Positions 8,821 through 16,828 of a stretch of 64,000 nucleotides of DNA are shown here, piece by piece. Every line of letters starts with the position of its first letter. Within the stretch, counting starts at the first letter, position 1. Both the position numbers and the translations under genes were made by a program. The notes under the pieces are model-generated. The model saw only the letters and a list, made by a program, of their open reading frames with translations. It was not told the origin of the DNA and did no database searches. The stretch covers positions 3,534,001 to 3,598,000 of the forward strand of contig NC_014844.1 of the NCBI RefSeq assembly GCF_000176915.2. The letters are read 5' to 3'. This DNA is from Pseudodesulfovibrio aespoeensis Aspo-2. GTDB lineage: Bacteria > Desulfobacterota > Desulfovibrionia > Desulfovibrionales > Desulfovibrionaceae.

Positions 8821-8979
8821 GCACAGAAGGTTTCGGAGGAATTCCCTAACGAGTACAGCGAGGAGTGGCTACATGAATCCCTGGGGAATATGTCCCCTGT
8901 TGATTTTACCGCCCAGATGGCGGGGATTCCCCTGCCCTTTAATCAACCACCAAGAAATTGCCGGAACTTCTACTCTTAG
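8821..8979 (+). pseudogene. IS3-family transposase C-terminal fragment
   Basis: 52 codons in frame after the ABC stub end with YSEEWLHESLGNMSPVDF, the conserved tail of IS3-type OrfB integrases (pattern HESLGN.SP..F), then about 20 residues and TAG. The DDE catalytic core is missing. A GACCCC/GGGGTC hairpin follows at 8982-8999. The rest of the stretch to 9107 holds no further coding signal that I can support. It marks an old IS insertion inside the island. Confidence 0.6.
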
Positions 8980-9107
8980 GCGACCCCAACAAAGGGGTCT
9001 TTACAAATTAACTGTCAGCATTGAGACTCTTAAAGGCTGTGCGGTGTCGCTGTGCTTCATCTTTTTCGGAGCCATAAACACCATGCCAGACTGAACATCG
9101 GCACACC

Positions 9108-10337
9108 CTAGTCCGTAACGATCCCCAACCGGGGTATAGCCGTGACGAACGTGCCTCCCCATTCACGGATATACCGGTGCTGCGCGGTGATTTCCGTTTT
9201 CAGATTCCATGGCAGGATCAAGATGAAGCTCGGCTTGCGCTCCCGAAGAGCCTGGGGGGACAATACCGGGATGCGGCTCCCTGGCATGAACAGTCCTTGT
9301 TTGTGCGGCGAAGCGTCCACGCAGAATTCGATCAGGCTGGAATCCACACCGCAGTAGTTTAGCAATGTGTTCCCCTTGGCTGCAGCACCATAGGCAGCCA
9401 GTCGCTTGCCCGCTTTTTTTTGCGTATGCAAAAAATCAAGCAAATCCTGTTTGCGGATGTCTGCCTGTTCCTGAAATGCGGTGTAGTAGGCAAGTGAGTT
9501 CATACCTGCGTCGCGTTCACATTGGAGCACCCGGGTTACGGCAGGCGAGGTTGGTCGGATGTCGTCGGCATGGCATGCAAAAACCCGCAACGACCCGCCA
9601 TGTGTGGAGAGTTCCTCCACATCGAATACCCGTAGCCCTTGTTTTGCGAAAATACGCTGTACCGTGCCCAAAGAGAGATAGGAAAAATGCTCGTGGTAGA
9701 TGGTGTCAAACTGGCATTGACTGACGAGCTGCAAGAGGTGAGGAAACTCCAACGTTGCGGCTCCGGTGGGCTTGAGCACCGCTTTGACGCCGTGAACAAA
9801 ATCATTGATATCTGGCACATGGGCCAACACGTTGTTGCCTATCAATAAATCAACACGACCACGCTCGGCTACCAGTGTTTTTGCCAGGGCGGTAGTGAAA
9901 AACTCGGTGATGGATTCAATGCCTTTTTCCCGAGCTGCGTCGGCAGTGGCCATGGACGGCTCCACCCCGTAACAGGGAATGCCGCTCGCCTTCATATATT
10001 GCAGCAGATAGCCATCATTCGATGCGATCTCCACTACCAGCGACGAGCCGCCAAGTGTAAATCGATTGACGGCCATTTCTGTGTATTGCCGAGCATGCTC
10101 GAGCCAGGAAGATGAGAATGAGGAAAAATAGACATAGCTGCGATTGAATATTTCCGAGGATTTCTTGTGTTCGTCCACTTGGACCAGAAAACACTTCGGG
10201 CAGATGAAAACCTTGAGGGGAAATGTCTCTTCCGGCTGGCCCAGCTCATCCTTCGCGAGGAACGAGTTGGACGGCGGCTGGTCGCCTAGATTAATGAAAA
10301 CATCGGAGAGCGACGTGGCGCAATGGCGGCAATTCAT
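9108..10337 (-). CDS. C-methyltransferase family protein (TylC3/NovU type sugar methyltransferase)
   Basis: 409 residues in the three-part layout of deoxysugar C-methyltransferases. An N-terminal zinc site is formed by CRHC at residues 3-6 and CPKC near 47. The SAM-binding Rossmann domain has VVEIASNDGYLLQYM near 100, and a C-terminal Rossmann-like domain contains AYGAAAKGNTLLNY near 315. Family enzymes add a methyl group to C-3 of a 4-keto-6-deoxyhexose bound to a nucleotide. It is the last gene of the operon and overlaps the epimerase gene by 4 bases (ATGA). Together with the CDP-glucose genes it suggests a branched 6-deoxysugar. Confidence 0.85.
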   Translation of the reverse strand: MNCRHCATSLSDVFINLGDQPPSNSFLAKDELGQPEETFPLKVFICPKCFLVQVDEHKKSSEIFNRSYVYFSSFSSSWLEHARQYTEMAVNRFTLGGSSLVVEIASNDGYLLQYMKASGIPCYGVEPSMATADAAREKGIESITEFFTTALAKTLVAERGRVDLLIGNNVLAHVPDINDFVHGVKAVLKPTGAATLEFPHLLQLVSQCQFDTIYHEHFSYLSLGTVQRIFAKQGLRVFDVEELSTHGGSLRVFACHADDIRPTSPAVTRVLQCERDAGMNSLAYYTAFQEQADIRKQDLLDFLHTQKKAGKRLAAYGAAAKGNTLLNYCGVDSSLIEFCVDASPHKQGLFMPGSRIPVLSPQALRERKPSFILILPWNLKTEITAQHRYIREWGGTFVTAIPRLGIVTD

Positions 10338-10885
10338 ATGTCAAATCCTTGGAATTCTGTACCTATCAATGCGTGGAGTCTGTCCTTGTCTGAAATGTCC
10401 CTTGGGGGCAGGGGCCACGCGATGTTGATGGCAGGGTCGTCGAACCGCACCCCTCCCTCGCATTCCGGCGTATAGAAGTCCGTATGCAGATAAAGAAGCT
10501 GTGCGTCCTCTTCAATGACTTGAAAGCCATGCGCGAAGCCTTCGGGAACATACAGGGCGTACGCGCGCTCAGGAGAGAGTATCTCGCCGTGCCATTGGAG
10601 ATAGGTTTCAGACGCCTTGCGCAGGTCGATTATGACATCGAAGACGGCGCCGTGCAGGCAGCGGATGATTTTGATCTCGGCATGCGGAACGGTCTGGAAA
10701 TGCATACCGCGGATGCTTCCTTTCTGGCGGGTCAGCGAAATATTAGCCTGAGCAATAGGCTTTCGCAGGCCGATGGATTCAAGCTCGTGGGCGCAATATA
10801 TCCTTGCGAAGCGTCCGCGTTGGTCAGCGAAGGGTGCATCTTCGAGGCGATAGGCACCGGCCAGGGGGAGAGGCGTGCAACGCAT
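10334..10885 (-). CDS. dTDP-4-dehydrorhamnose 3,5-epimerase family protein (RfbC-like)
   Basis: 183 residues from the ATG at 10885, which shares one base with the stop of the dehydratase gene (TGATG). The single cupin domain contains GSIRGMHFQ with the catalytic histidine, FDVIIDLRKAS and YVPEGFAHGFQVI, all typical of RfbC. The enzyme epimerises 4-keto-6-deoxy sugars at C-3 and/or C-5. Because the operon makes CDP-4-keto-6-deoxyglucose rather than the dTDP form, I infer a CDP-sugar substrate, possibly acting before or after C-methylation. Confidence 0.88.
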   Translation of the reverse strand: MRCTPLPLAGAYRLEDAPFADQRGRFARIYCAHELESIGLRKPIAQANISLTRQKGSIRGMHFQTVPHAEIKIIRCLHGAVFDVIIDLRKASETYLQWHGEILSPERAYALYVPEGFAHGFQVIEEDAQLLYLHTDFYTPECEGGVRFDDPAINIAWPLPPRDISDKDRLHALIGTEFQGFDI

Positions 10886-11940
10886 CAAAGCGCCTCGAAT
10901 CTACTGATGTGTTCTTCGGTTAATGCCCGAAGACAGGCCGGATCGGTATGCCATGCCCGATACCATTCCACAGACCAATCGAGGGCCATGTTGACGTCGG
11001 TCCGGGGGATCCATCCGAGCTGTTCGGCTGCTTTGGTGCAGTCGAGCCGCAGGGTGGCGGCTTCATGGGGATGATCCCCGGCATCCATAGCACATTGTGC
11101 TCCATCACCCCAGCGTTCGACAAAGCCCGTCACCACCTGTCCCACGGTCTGCGCGTCCGCGTTCCTAGGTCCAAAATTCCAGCCGCCAACGAACTCCCGA
11201 CGTCCTTCCAGCAGCGCCTTGGCCAGAACCAGATAGCCGGACAATGGCTCAAGCACGAACTGCCATGGCCTGACGGCCTTGGGCGAACGGATACGGACCG
11301 GCTCTCCGCGTGAAAAGGCTCGCACCATGTCTGGAAGCAGCCTGTCCTGGCCGAAGTCTCCTCCACCGACAACATTGCCAGCCCGTACGGAAACCAGGGA
11401 AGGTCCTGCATTTTGAAAGAACGATGCGTTCCAGGATTGCGCAGCCAGCTCGGCGCATCCCTTGCTCGCTGAATAGGGATCATCCCCCCCCATGGGGTCG
11501 GATTCGCGAAACGCTACGCCTGTCCCTAAGTTTAAATAGCTTTTGTCGCTGGTTACGTTGACCACGGCGCGGACGGATTCCGTATGACGGACTGCTTCCA
11601 TCACATTCACCGTGCCTATGACATTGGTGGTAAAGGTCTCGACCGGCTCGGCGTATGACCGCCGCACCAAAGGCTGGGCCGCCATATGGATGACAAGGTC
11701 GGGCGAGAAAACACCCATGGCCCGCCTAAGGGCCTCAAAATCACGGATGTCGGCATGGGTGGAGGCAAGATCATGCCTCAATCCGATCAGTTCGAACATA
11801 TTCGGGACGGATGGCGGGTCAAGAGAGTAACCGTGGACCTCTGCCCCGAGCAGAGTAAGCCAAAGCGCGAGCCAGCTTCCCTTGAAACCGGAATGCCCGG
11901 TCATGAAGACGCGTTTCCCTGCGAATGTCTTGTTAAACAT
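10885..11940 (-). CDS. rfbG: CDP-glucose 4,6-dehydratase
   Basis: 351 residues from ATG 11940, chosen because GGAG lies 10 bases upstream and the protein then begins at the usual family N-terminus (MFNKTFAGKR). The NAD-binding motif TGHSGFKGSW replaces the plain GXXGXXG in the way specific to CDP-glucose dehydratases, and the catalytic YXXXK is YSASK. The product is CDP-4-dehydro-6-deoxy-D-glucose. It starts 14 bases after the cytidylyltransferase that makes its substrate and is translationally coupled to the epimerase after it. Confidence 0.95.
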   Translation of the reverse strand: MFNKTFAGKRVFMTGHSGFKGSWLALWLTLLGAEVHGYSLDPPSVPNMFELIGLRHDLASTHADIRDFEALRRAMGVFSPDLVIHMAAQPLVRRSYAEPVETFTTNVIGTVNVMEAVRHTESVRAVVNVTSDKSYLNLGTGVAFRESDPMGGDDPYSASKGCAELAAQSWNASFFQNAGPSLVSVRAGNVVGGGDFGQDRLLPDMVRAFSRGEPVRIRSPKAVRPWQFVLEPLSGYLVLAKALLEGRREFVGGWNFGPRNADAQTVGQVVTGFVERWGDGAQCAMDAGDHPHEAATLRLDCTKAAEQLGWIPRTDVNMALDWSVEWYRAWHTDPACLRALTEEHISRFEAL

Positions 11941-11954
11941 AGATATCAGCTCCG

Positions 11955-12734
11955 TCACCACACTTTCCACTCGGCTCGGTCTTCGTTCCATAGCCGGTTC
12001 AGGAGTTCTGTGTCTCGCAGGGTGTCCATACAGGCCCAATACCCATCATGCCGACGGACCATCAACTCCCCATCCTGCGCGAGCCGCTCAAACGGGCCAT
12101 ATTCCAGGTCGCAGTCCTTGTCCGACGTCAGGTAGTCGAAAATACTCCTATCCAGCACCATGTAGCCGCCGTTGATCAGGCTGTCACCAGCATGGTCCGG
12201 TTTTTCCTGAAAAGAGGAAACCCTGTTCCCATCCACCTTCAATTCGCCGAAGCGTTGGGCCAGGCCCACGCCTGTAAGGGTCACGATTTTGCCATGAGCT
12301 TTATGAAAGGCGACGAGGGCATCAATGTCAATATCGGCCACGCCATCACCGTAGGTCAGCATGAAGGTGTCGCCTTTGATGTACTTTTCCACTCGCTTGA
12401 GACGCCCGCCCTTGAGGGTATCTGGACCGGTATCTGCAAGGGTGATCCTCCAGCCCGCCTCGTCGTGGCACTGGTGCAGGCAAAGCGTTTCAGGCTTACC
12501 CAACTCAAGGGTGACGTCGTTGTTCATCCATTCGTAGTTCACAAAGTATTCTCGAATCATCTCTCCCTTGTATCCTAGCGGCAGGATGAATTCCGTATGC
12601 CCGTAATGGGCATATATCTTCATGATGTGCCAGAGGATGGGGCGGGGGCCAATATTGACCATCGGCTTAGGCCGGAACTCCGTCTCTTCGCGCAGGCGAG
12701 TACCGAGTCCACCGCAGAGAATAATAACTTCCAT
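11955..12734 (-). CDS. rfbF: Glucose-1-phosphate cytidylyltransferase
   Basis: 259 residues, the standard RfbF length. ILCGGLGTRLREETEFRPKPMV at the N-terminus is the nucleotidyltransferase loop and substrate site, and GDGVADIDI near 130 carries the metal-binding aspartate. It makes CDP-glucose from CTP and glucose-1-phosphate, committing sugar to the CDP-deoxyhexose route. It lies directly upstream of the dehydratase gene, its usual partner. Confidence 0.96.
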   Translation of the reverse strand: MEVIILCGGLGTRLREETEFRPKPMVNIGPRPILWHIMKIYAHYGHTEFILPLGYKGEMIREYFVNYEWMNNDVTLELGKPETLCLHQCHDEAGWRITLADTGPDTLKGGRLKRVEKYIKGDTFMLTYGDGVADIDIDALVAFHKAHGKIVTLTGVGLAQRFGELKVDGNRVSSFQEKPDHAGDSLINGGYMVLDRSIFDYLTSDKDCDLEYGPFERLAQDGELMVRRHDGYWACMDTLRDTELLNRLWNEDRAEWKVW

Positions 12735-12744
12735 GCTGTGTCCT

Positions 12745-13488
12745 TTACATGTCCTTGACGCATTTCAGGTATCCCCGGGGAGCTACCGAAAACATAAGTT
12801 TATTGTCGATCTCCGTATCAGGCACGAACCGGTCGTTGGTCTTGAGAAACGCATCAACCGCAGTCATGGGGTTGTTGCCCGGCCCCCAAGGCCTGTCTGC
12901 CGAGGCTTGCTCGGAAAGCAGCTCAACAATGGTATCGAACACCACCATATACGAGCCCTTTTTCACCAACGGAGCATACAGTTCCATTTCCCGCAACACA
13001 TGCTCATGGGTATGGTTGGAGTCTAGAATGACCATCGGGTTGGTGCGCCCCTTGGCTAGTGAAAAAACAGCATCAACAATGTCCAGGGATATGGATGAGC
13101 CTTCGAGCATTGTCACATTCTTGAAAACCGGATGCGCTTCGATCTCCTTGCGATTGTGTTCACGGATGTCGATGTCGATGCTCACGGTTTTCCTGTCGCC
13201 ACCCAAGAGTTGCAGCATGGAGGCGTGGAACAGTACCGTGCCCCCATGGGCAATGCCGGTTTCGATGATGATGTCCGGCTGAACGGTCCAGATAAGTTCC
13301 TGCATGGCCATGATGTCCTGCGGGTACTGGATGATGGGACGGCCAAGCCACTCGAAATTGTAAGAGTAGCCGGCGGGAATAGACTGGTGCATGAAGGCAT
13401 CCGCAGATCGCTTCAATTCGCTGTTCTGTCCCTGCGCACCGATGCGCTCCCTGCGCACATTCCTAAAATCGTCTACTGGGTTGCTCAT
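12745..13488 (-). CDS. CmcI/rhamnosyl O-methyltransferase family protein
   Basis: 247 residues from ATG 13488, with AGGAG 4 bases upstream; the ATG overlaps the stop of the preceding gene (ATGA). The SAM-binding region PDIIIETGIAHGGTVLFHASML and the later MVILDSNHTHEHVLRE...YMVVFDT are characteristic of the cephalosporin hydroxylase / rhamnosyl O-methyltransferase family. In polysaccharide clusters such proteins O-methylate sugars. Whether it acts on the sugar nucleotide or the finished glycan is not visible. Confidence 0.82.
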   Translation of the reverse strand: MSNPVDDFRNVRRERIGAQGQNSELKRSADAFMHQSIPAGYSYNFEWLGRPIIQYPQDIMAMQELIWTVQPDIIIETGIAHGGTVLFHASMLQLLGGDRKTVSIDIDIREHNRKEIEAHPVFKNVTMLEGSSISLDIVDAVFSLAKGRTNPMVILDSNHTHEHVLREMELYAPLVKKGSYMVVFDTIVELLSEQASADRPWGPGNNPMTAVDAFLKTNDRFVPDTEIDNKLMFSVAPRGYLKCVKDM

Positions 13489-14579
13489 ATTTCTCCTATG
13501 GCCAGCACTGTGTTGGGATATCCCTCGCAAAGCGCGGCTACTTCATCACGGTAATTTTCGTTCATGACGATAATGTCGCCCGTGCCAAGGCGGTATAGCT
13601 CACTTGGCGGATAAATGAAATGACCACTCTTGGCGATGTGTCGGCCTTGTTTTTTGGGATTGATGTCGATGATCCCGCGAATGCTCCGTCCATCCGGGTC
13701 CATCAGGTTGGTGAAGGCCACACCCTTGGCCCCAGCGCCCCAGACGAGGCAGCCGGTGTGGCTGGCGACAAAGGCCCTGAGGCGGTCGATCTCGTTCGAA
13801 AAAAGTGTTTCGTCGACCAGGCAAAATTCGTCAGTCGGCGGGAGCACAGCGTCTTGCAGGTCGGCCAACTCAGCCACCAGCCACATGTATTGACCACCAA
13901 AACATCGGCGGACCGTTGCCCTGAGAAAAAGGGCCTTCAGTGTCGGCACACTGAAGTAGTTGCAATGCTCATGGAAAATGTCCCAGAATGCCCTATTGTC
14001 GACAATCCATTCAAGGCATGGGACCTCGATGAGGATTTTCCCCCGGCCTGCGTTGGCGTTTTTGATCGAAGCCAGAAAGGCCAACGGGTCGGCCACATGC
14101 TCCAAGGTGTGTCTCAGTACGACCATATCGCCGGGAACAACACCCAGATTGTTGCCGAAGTACGCTTTGACCACATCGGGGTCGCCTGCTTCATGGGCCG
14201 GGTCGTATCCCGTCACATTGAATCCGGCCAGCCTGAGCATGGAGAGAAAAACGCCTTTGCCGCACCCGACCTCCACAATCCGCCCGCCCGGCTCTACAGC
14301 GGATTTGACCAGCCCCAGGGTTTCCTCAAGATGGCGCTGGAACACCGAGGAATGGCCCTGCTCGTTTTGATACGTGCCGTCGTATTCCATGACTTCTGGG
14401 TGGAAGAGATGGTTCCAGACAAAGCCGCATTGACGGCACTGGACCAGTTCAACCGGGTAGCAGGGAGTTGTTTTTGCCTCGACCGCGTTGGGGAATATCT
14501 TGTTTTGAAATGCCGGGACGTGTGGATTCCTGTAGATAAGGGCCGCAGACCGGTATGCGCAAAGGGGGCATAGAGTCAC
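13485..14579 (-). CDS. SAM-dependent methyltransferase with C-methyltransferase-type tail domain
   Basis: 364 residues if started at GTG 14579, which overlaps the stop of the previous gene as GTGA and has GGGAG at the right distance; an ATG at 14639 would lie inside the upstream gene. CPLC (near residue 4) and CRQC (near 54) form a zinc site, GGRIVEVGCGKGVFLSML near 120 binds SAM, and VWGAGAKGVAFTNL near 275 marks the same C-terminal Rossmann-like domain as the protein at 9108-10337. It is therefore a second, diverged member of the deoxysugar C-methyltransferase family in one operon. Substrate unknown. Confidence 0.8.
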   Translation of the reverse strand: MTLCPLCAYRSAALIYRNPHVPAFQNKIFPNAVEAKTTPCYPVELVQCRQCGFVWNHLFHPEVMEYDGTYQNEQGHSSVFQRHLEETLGLVKSAVEPGGRIVEVGCGKGVFLSMLRLAGFNVTGYDPAHEAGDPDVVKAYFGNNLGVVPGDMVVLRHTLEHVADPLAFLASIKNANAGRGKILIEVPCLEWIVDNRAFWDIFHEHCNYFSVPTLKALFLRATVRRCFGGQYMWLVAELADLQDAVLPPTDEFCLVDETLFSNEIDRLRAFVASHTGCLVWGAGAKGVAFTNLMDPDGRSIRGIIDINPKKQGRHIAKSGHFIYPPSELYRLGTGDIIVMNENYRDEVAALCEGYPNTVLAIGEI

Positions 14580-15424
14580 CGGGTCACTCCCAGCCGGGCG
14601 AGTTTGGCGGTGCTGCCCCAAAAACGAAAGGGTTCCCATTCCGGATAGGGGTATACGCCAAGCTTCAGTTTGATCGAGGCTTGTGTCTTATCGATATATC
14701 CTTGAACCATCTCTCGCAGGCGTACATTTTTTCCGGAACAAATGTTGACGATGCCCGTAAACGACGAATGGTGTGCCAGAGCCGCCAGAATTTCGGCCAC
14801 CTCCTCCACGGGGAGGTAGTCGCGCACCTGTTCCCCGCCGGACATGGGGAATTCCTTCTGTCCATCGGCAATCGCCCGTTGCAGTTGGGCAAATAGCGAG
14901 TTGGGGTTCTGTCCCGGACCATACATGTAAAAGAGTCTCGACCATTGAAGACAGACACCCGTGCCGAGTATGCGCTGCTCCAAGGACTGTCGCAGTCTGT
15001 CTTTAGCCATGGCGTAAGGGGTGCTCGGTTTTGCCTCGATCTCTTCGGCCAACTCCCCTTCCTGCATCCCATACTCTAAACAGGTGCCCGTCACCAGAAG
15101 GTGCTTCAGGCCACCATCAATTAATCGAAAAAGGACTTCGCGGCTTTGTGGCAAACTTTCCTGCAGATGGCAGTCCGATCTATAGTTGGGCAGGCCCGGC
15201 CAGGCAAGATGAATACAATGTGTCGGACTGCCTAGGGCTGCAAACAGATTGTCCGGCAACGTCTCCATATCCATTGGGACGCACTCCACTTCGTCGGACC
15301 ATGGGGCAGCCCGCAGCTTTTGGACATCACGCCCCGTCACAACCGTAGGTGTTCCCCGGCGGACTAGCGCTGAAACAACGTGGTTACCCAAAAAGCCGGT
15401 CGCACCGGTTACAAGCACTTTCAT
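14576..15424 (-). CDS. NAD-dependent epimerase/dehydratase family protein (extended SDR)
   Basis: 282 residues. VTGATGFLGNHV at the N-terminus is the NAD(P)-binding motif, and YAMAK near 138 is the catalytic YXXXK with a preceding TGTCLEYG serine/threonine site. In this setting it most likely reduces or epimerises the 4-keto group of the CDP-sugar to finish it. It overlaps the next gene by 4 bases and follows the glycosyltransferase gene by 17 bases. It is more diverged than the other sugar genes, so the precise step is inference. Confidence 0.82.
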   Translation of the reverse strand: MKVLVTGATGFLGNHVVSALVRRGTPTVVTGRDVQKLRAAPWSDEVECVPMDMETLPDNLFAALGSPTHCIHLAWPGLPNYRSDCHLQESLPQSREVLFRLIDGGLKHLLVTGTCLEYGMQEGELAEEIEAKPSTPYAMAKDRLRQSLEQRILGTGVCLQWSRLFYMYGPGQNPNSLFAQLQRAIADGQKEFPMSGGEQVRDYLPVEEVAEILAALAHHSSFTGIVNICSGKNVRLREMVQGYIDKTQASIKLKLGVYPYPEWEPFRFWGSTAKLARLGVTR

Positions 15425-15441
15425 GAGGTTGGCCTTGCCTG

Positions 15442-16491
15442 TTACATTCCGGCAGGGTGGAGGATCTTCATGATCGCATTGAAGTCGTTACGCCCCGCTA
15501 CCCCGCTTTGTTCAAGAATCCTTTCCAACTCGCTTTTCTCGCATGCTTTTTTCTGGGCTGTATCCAGAGCTTTTTTCTCCCTGAGGATCGTTTTCCTGAG
15601 GAAGGAGGTCCATTCCTTCCTGATTCTGTCACCCAAAGTTTTAGGGGGCCGGTCACCTATCCAGTAAAATGTCTTGCGCCGGAGGGCTCTCACAAAGAGG
15701 AGGGCGAGTGCGCCTTCGATGAAACGCCGTGCGCACCTTTCCGGAAGGGCTTCCCGTTCGTACAGATACCGGCTGACGGTTTTTTTGATCGCTTCCAGTT
15801 CCGGGAAGTACCGACCGTTGAATATCATGTCTTTCGACTTCCCGCGCAGGCGCAGGCATGTGACGTTCAGCGAAGGGACAAGGTTGGTAACATGAAAGAA
15901 GCTGGGGAATTTGGCGGCCTTCCCGTGCGCGAGCATCATCATGACCATATAGAGTTCACTAAAATTGTAATTGACCAACTCGGCCGGGATTCTGTCGAGT
16001 GTAACTTTCCAGCAGTCGGCACGCTGTACCGAATAGAACATAGGATGGTAGTTCGTGAAATGTTGCAACAACCTCGCCCCGGCGCTGTCGGCGTCCGCCT
16101 GATATAATGGAGAGTCCGGCTCGTGAGGATAGACCCGCCCGTTTTCATGATAGAGGATCACGCCTTGGGCGGACGAGTAGTCGGGATTGTTTTCCAAGAA
16201 ATCGACGCACTCGGTTATTGCCTGCCTTGACGGGAAGATGTCGTCGGCATTCATGAGCATGTATGGGGTGTGGACGCGCTCTACGACATGCTTACGGATT
16301 TTCTGAAGCACGCCCAGGTCCGGACAATGCACATAATCAATGCGGGGGTTGCTGGAAGAGGGGGCATGCGGAGTTTCCGAGGAATCAATGACCAAAATCC
16401 GGGTATCCAGACTGAGTAAATGCGGGAGAACCTGCTCAAGCAGGTGGTGCCGTTTATAGGTCGGCACGACAACGGTCAATTTGTTGCGCAT
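15442..16491 (-). CDS. Family 2-type glycosyltransferase (TIGR00180-like)
   Basis: 349 residues beginning KLTVVVPTYKRHHLLEQVL, the GT-A nucleotide-binding start, with PYMLMNADDIFPSRQAI near 77 giving the DXD-like metal site. The C-terminal third, rich in Lys/Arg and helical, is typical of the TIGR00180 glycosyltransferase group. GAGGA precedes the ATG. This is the first gene of the island operon, so its upstream region should hold the operon promoter. It presumably attaches the modified deoxysugar to a surface glycan. Confidence 0.82.
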   Translation of the reverse strand: MRNKLTVVVPTYKRHHLLEQVLPHLLSLDTRILVIDSSETPHAPSSSNPRIDYVHCPDLGVLQKIRKHVVERVHTPYMLMNADDIFPSRQAITECVDFLENNPDYSSAQGVILYHENGRVYPHEPDSPLYQADADSAGARLLQHFTNYHPMFYSVQRADCWKVTLDRIPAELVNYNFSELYMVMMMLAHGKAAKFPSFFHVTNLVPSLNVTCLRLRGKSKDMIFNGRYFPELEAIKKTVSRYLYEREALPERCARRFIEGALALLFVRALRRKTFYWIGDRPPKTLGDRIRKEWTSFLRKTILREKKALDTAQKKACEKSELERILEQSGVAGRNDFNAIMKILHPAGM

Positions 16492-16561
16492 GTTTTCCTC
16501 ACTTTATTAATGATAATTAAAGGGGCTGCGGCCTGTAAACCGCAACCATTGATCATCCTGG

Positions 16562-16681
16562 TTCCGAAGAGAACACTCGGAACTCTTCAGATTTCGGCAG
16601 CATGATAGTGTGTTGATTTTGTTTGAGTATTACTTTTTAGCGGATTCTTCCTGTTTGAAGAGTGACCTAGCATTTTGACCC
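16562..16681. repeat. 120-bp dispersed repeat, copy A
   Basis: Aligns without a gap over 120 bases to 53097-53216 at clearly more than half identity. Conserved blocks are TTCCGAAGAGAA.ACTCGGAAC near the left, TTTCGGCAG, TTGATTTT.TTTG and TGAAGA.TGACCTAGCATTTTGACCC at the right. The left block forms a hairpin. The TGACC...TTTTGACCC ending resembles the repeated motifs in IS21-family ends, so this may be a vestigial IS end. It lies between the island operon and the att-like repeat. Confidence 0.65.
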
Positions 16682-16730
16682 AGTGGAGGCAACAGTAAGT
16701 TGTTTGCCTGAAGCTCCGATTATAGGGTCA

Positions 16731-16741
16731 CCCGAGCACCA
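16731..16741 (+). other. Att-like copy of the tRNA-Phe 3' end
   Basis: CCCGAGCACCA is identical to the last 11 bases of tRNA-Phe (8506-8516). The sequence before it does not continue the T-arm, so it is not a second tRNA. Like the real tRNA end it is followed after about 10 bases by a hairpin terminator. I read it as the right attachment site of the island. Confidence 0.5.
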
Positions 16742-16751
16742 CCTTGAATGC

Positions 16752-16784
16752 AAAACCCGTGCGAATCACTTCGCGAGGGTTTTT
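16752..16784 (+). terminator. Hairpin terminator after the att-like repeat
   Basis: AAAACCC and GGGTTTT form the stem of a hairpin ending in a T run (16780-16784). It could be the original tRNA-Phe terminator, displaced by island insertion. Confidence 0.55.
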
Positions 16785-16828
16785 GTGTTCCGGAAGCACA
16801 CACTCCATTCTGGCCAGGGCAACCGCAT

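Larger units (their letters stand above)
8517..16741. mobile_element. Genomic island at the tRNA-Phe 3' end
   Basis: The interval begins exactly at the end of tRNA-Phe and closes with an 11-bp copy of the tRNA 3' end (CCCGAGCACCA). GC content falls visibly compared with both flanks, gene direction is uniform, and it carries decayed transposase and transporter fragments plus a surface-polysaccharide operon. Both copies of the 11-mer are followed by a hairpin terminator, as if the original and the newly formed tRNA ends were both kept. No integrase gene is present, so it would now be immobile or helped in trans. The 11-bp match is short, hence moderate confidence. Confidence 0.5.

Noticed and set aside
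16700-16741. A second tRNA ending at 16741
   Set aside because: The 11 bases match a tRNA 3' end, but no T-arm or anticodon arm can be folded upstream.
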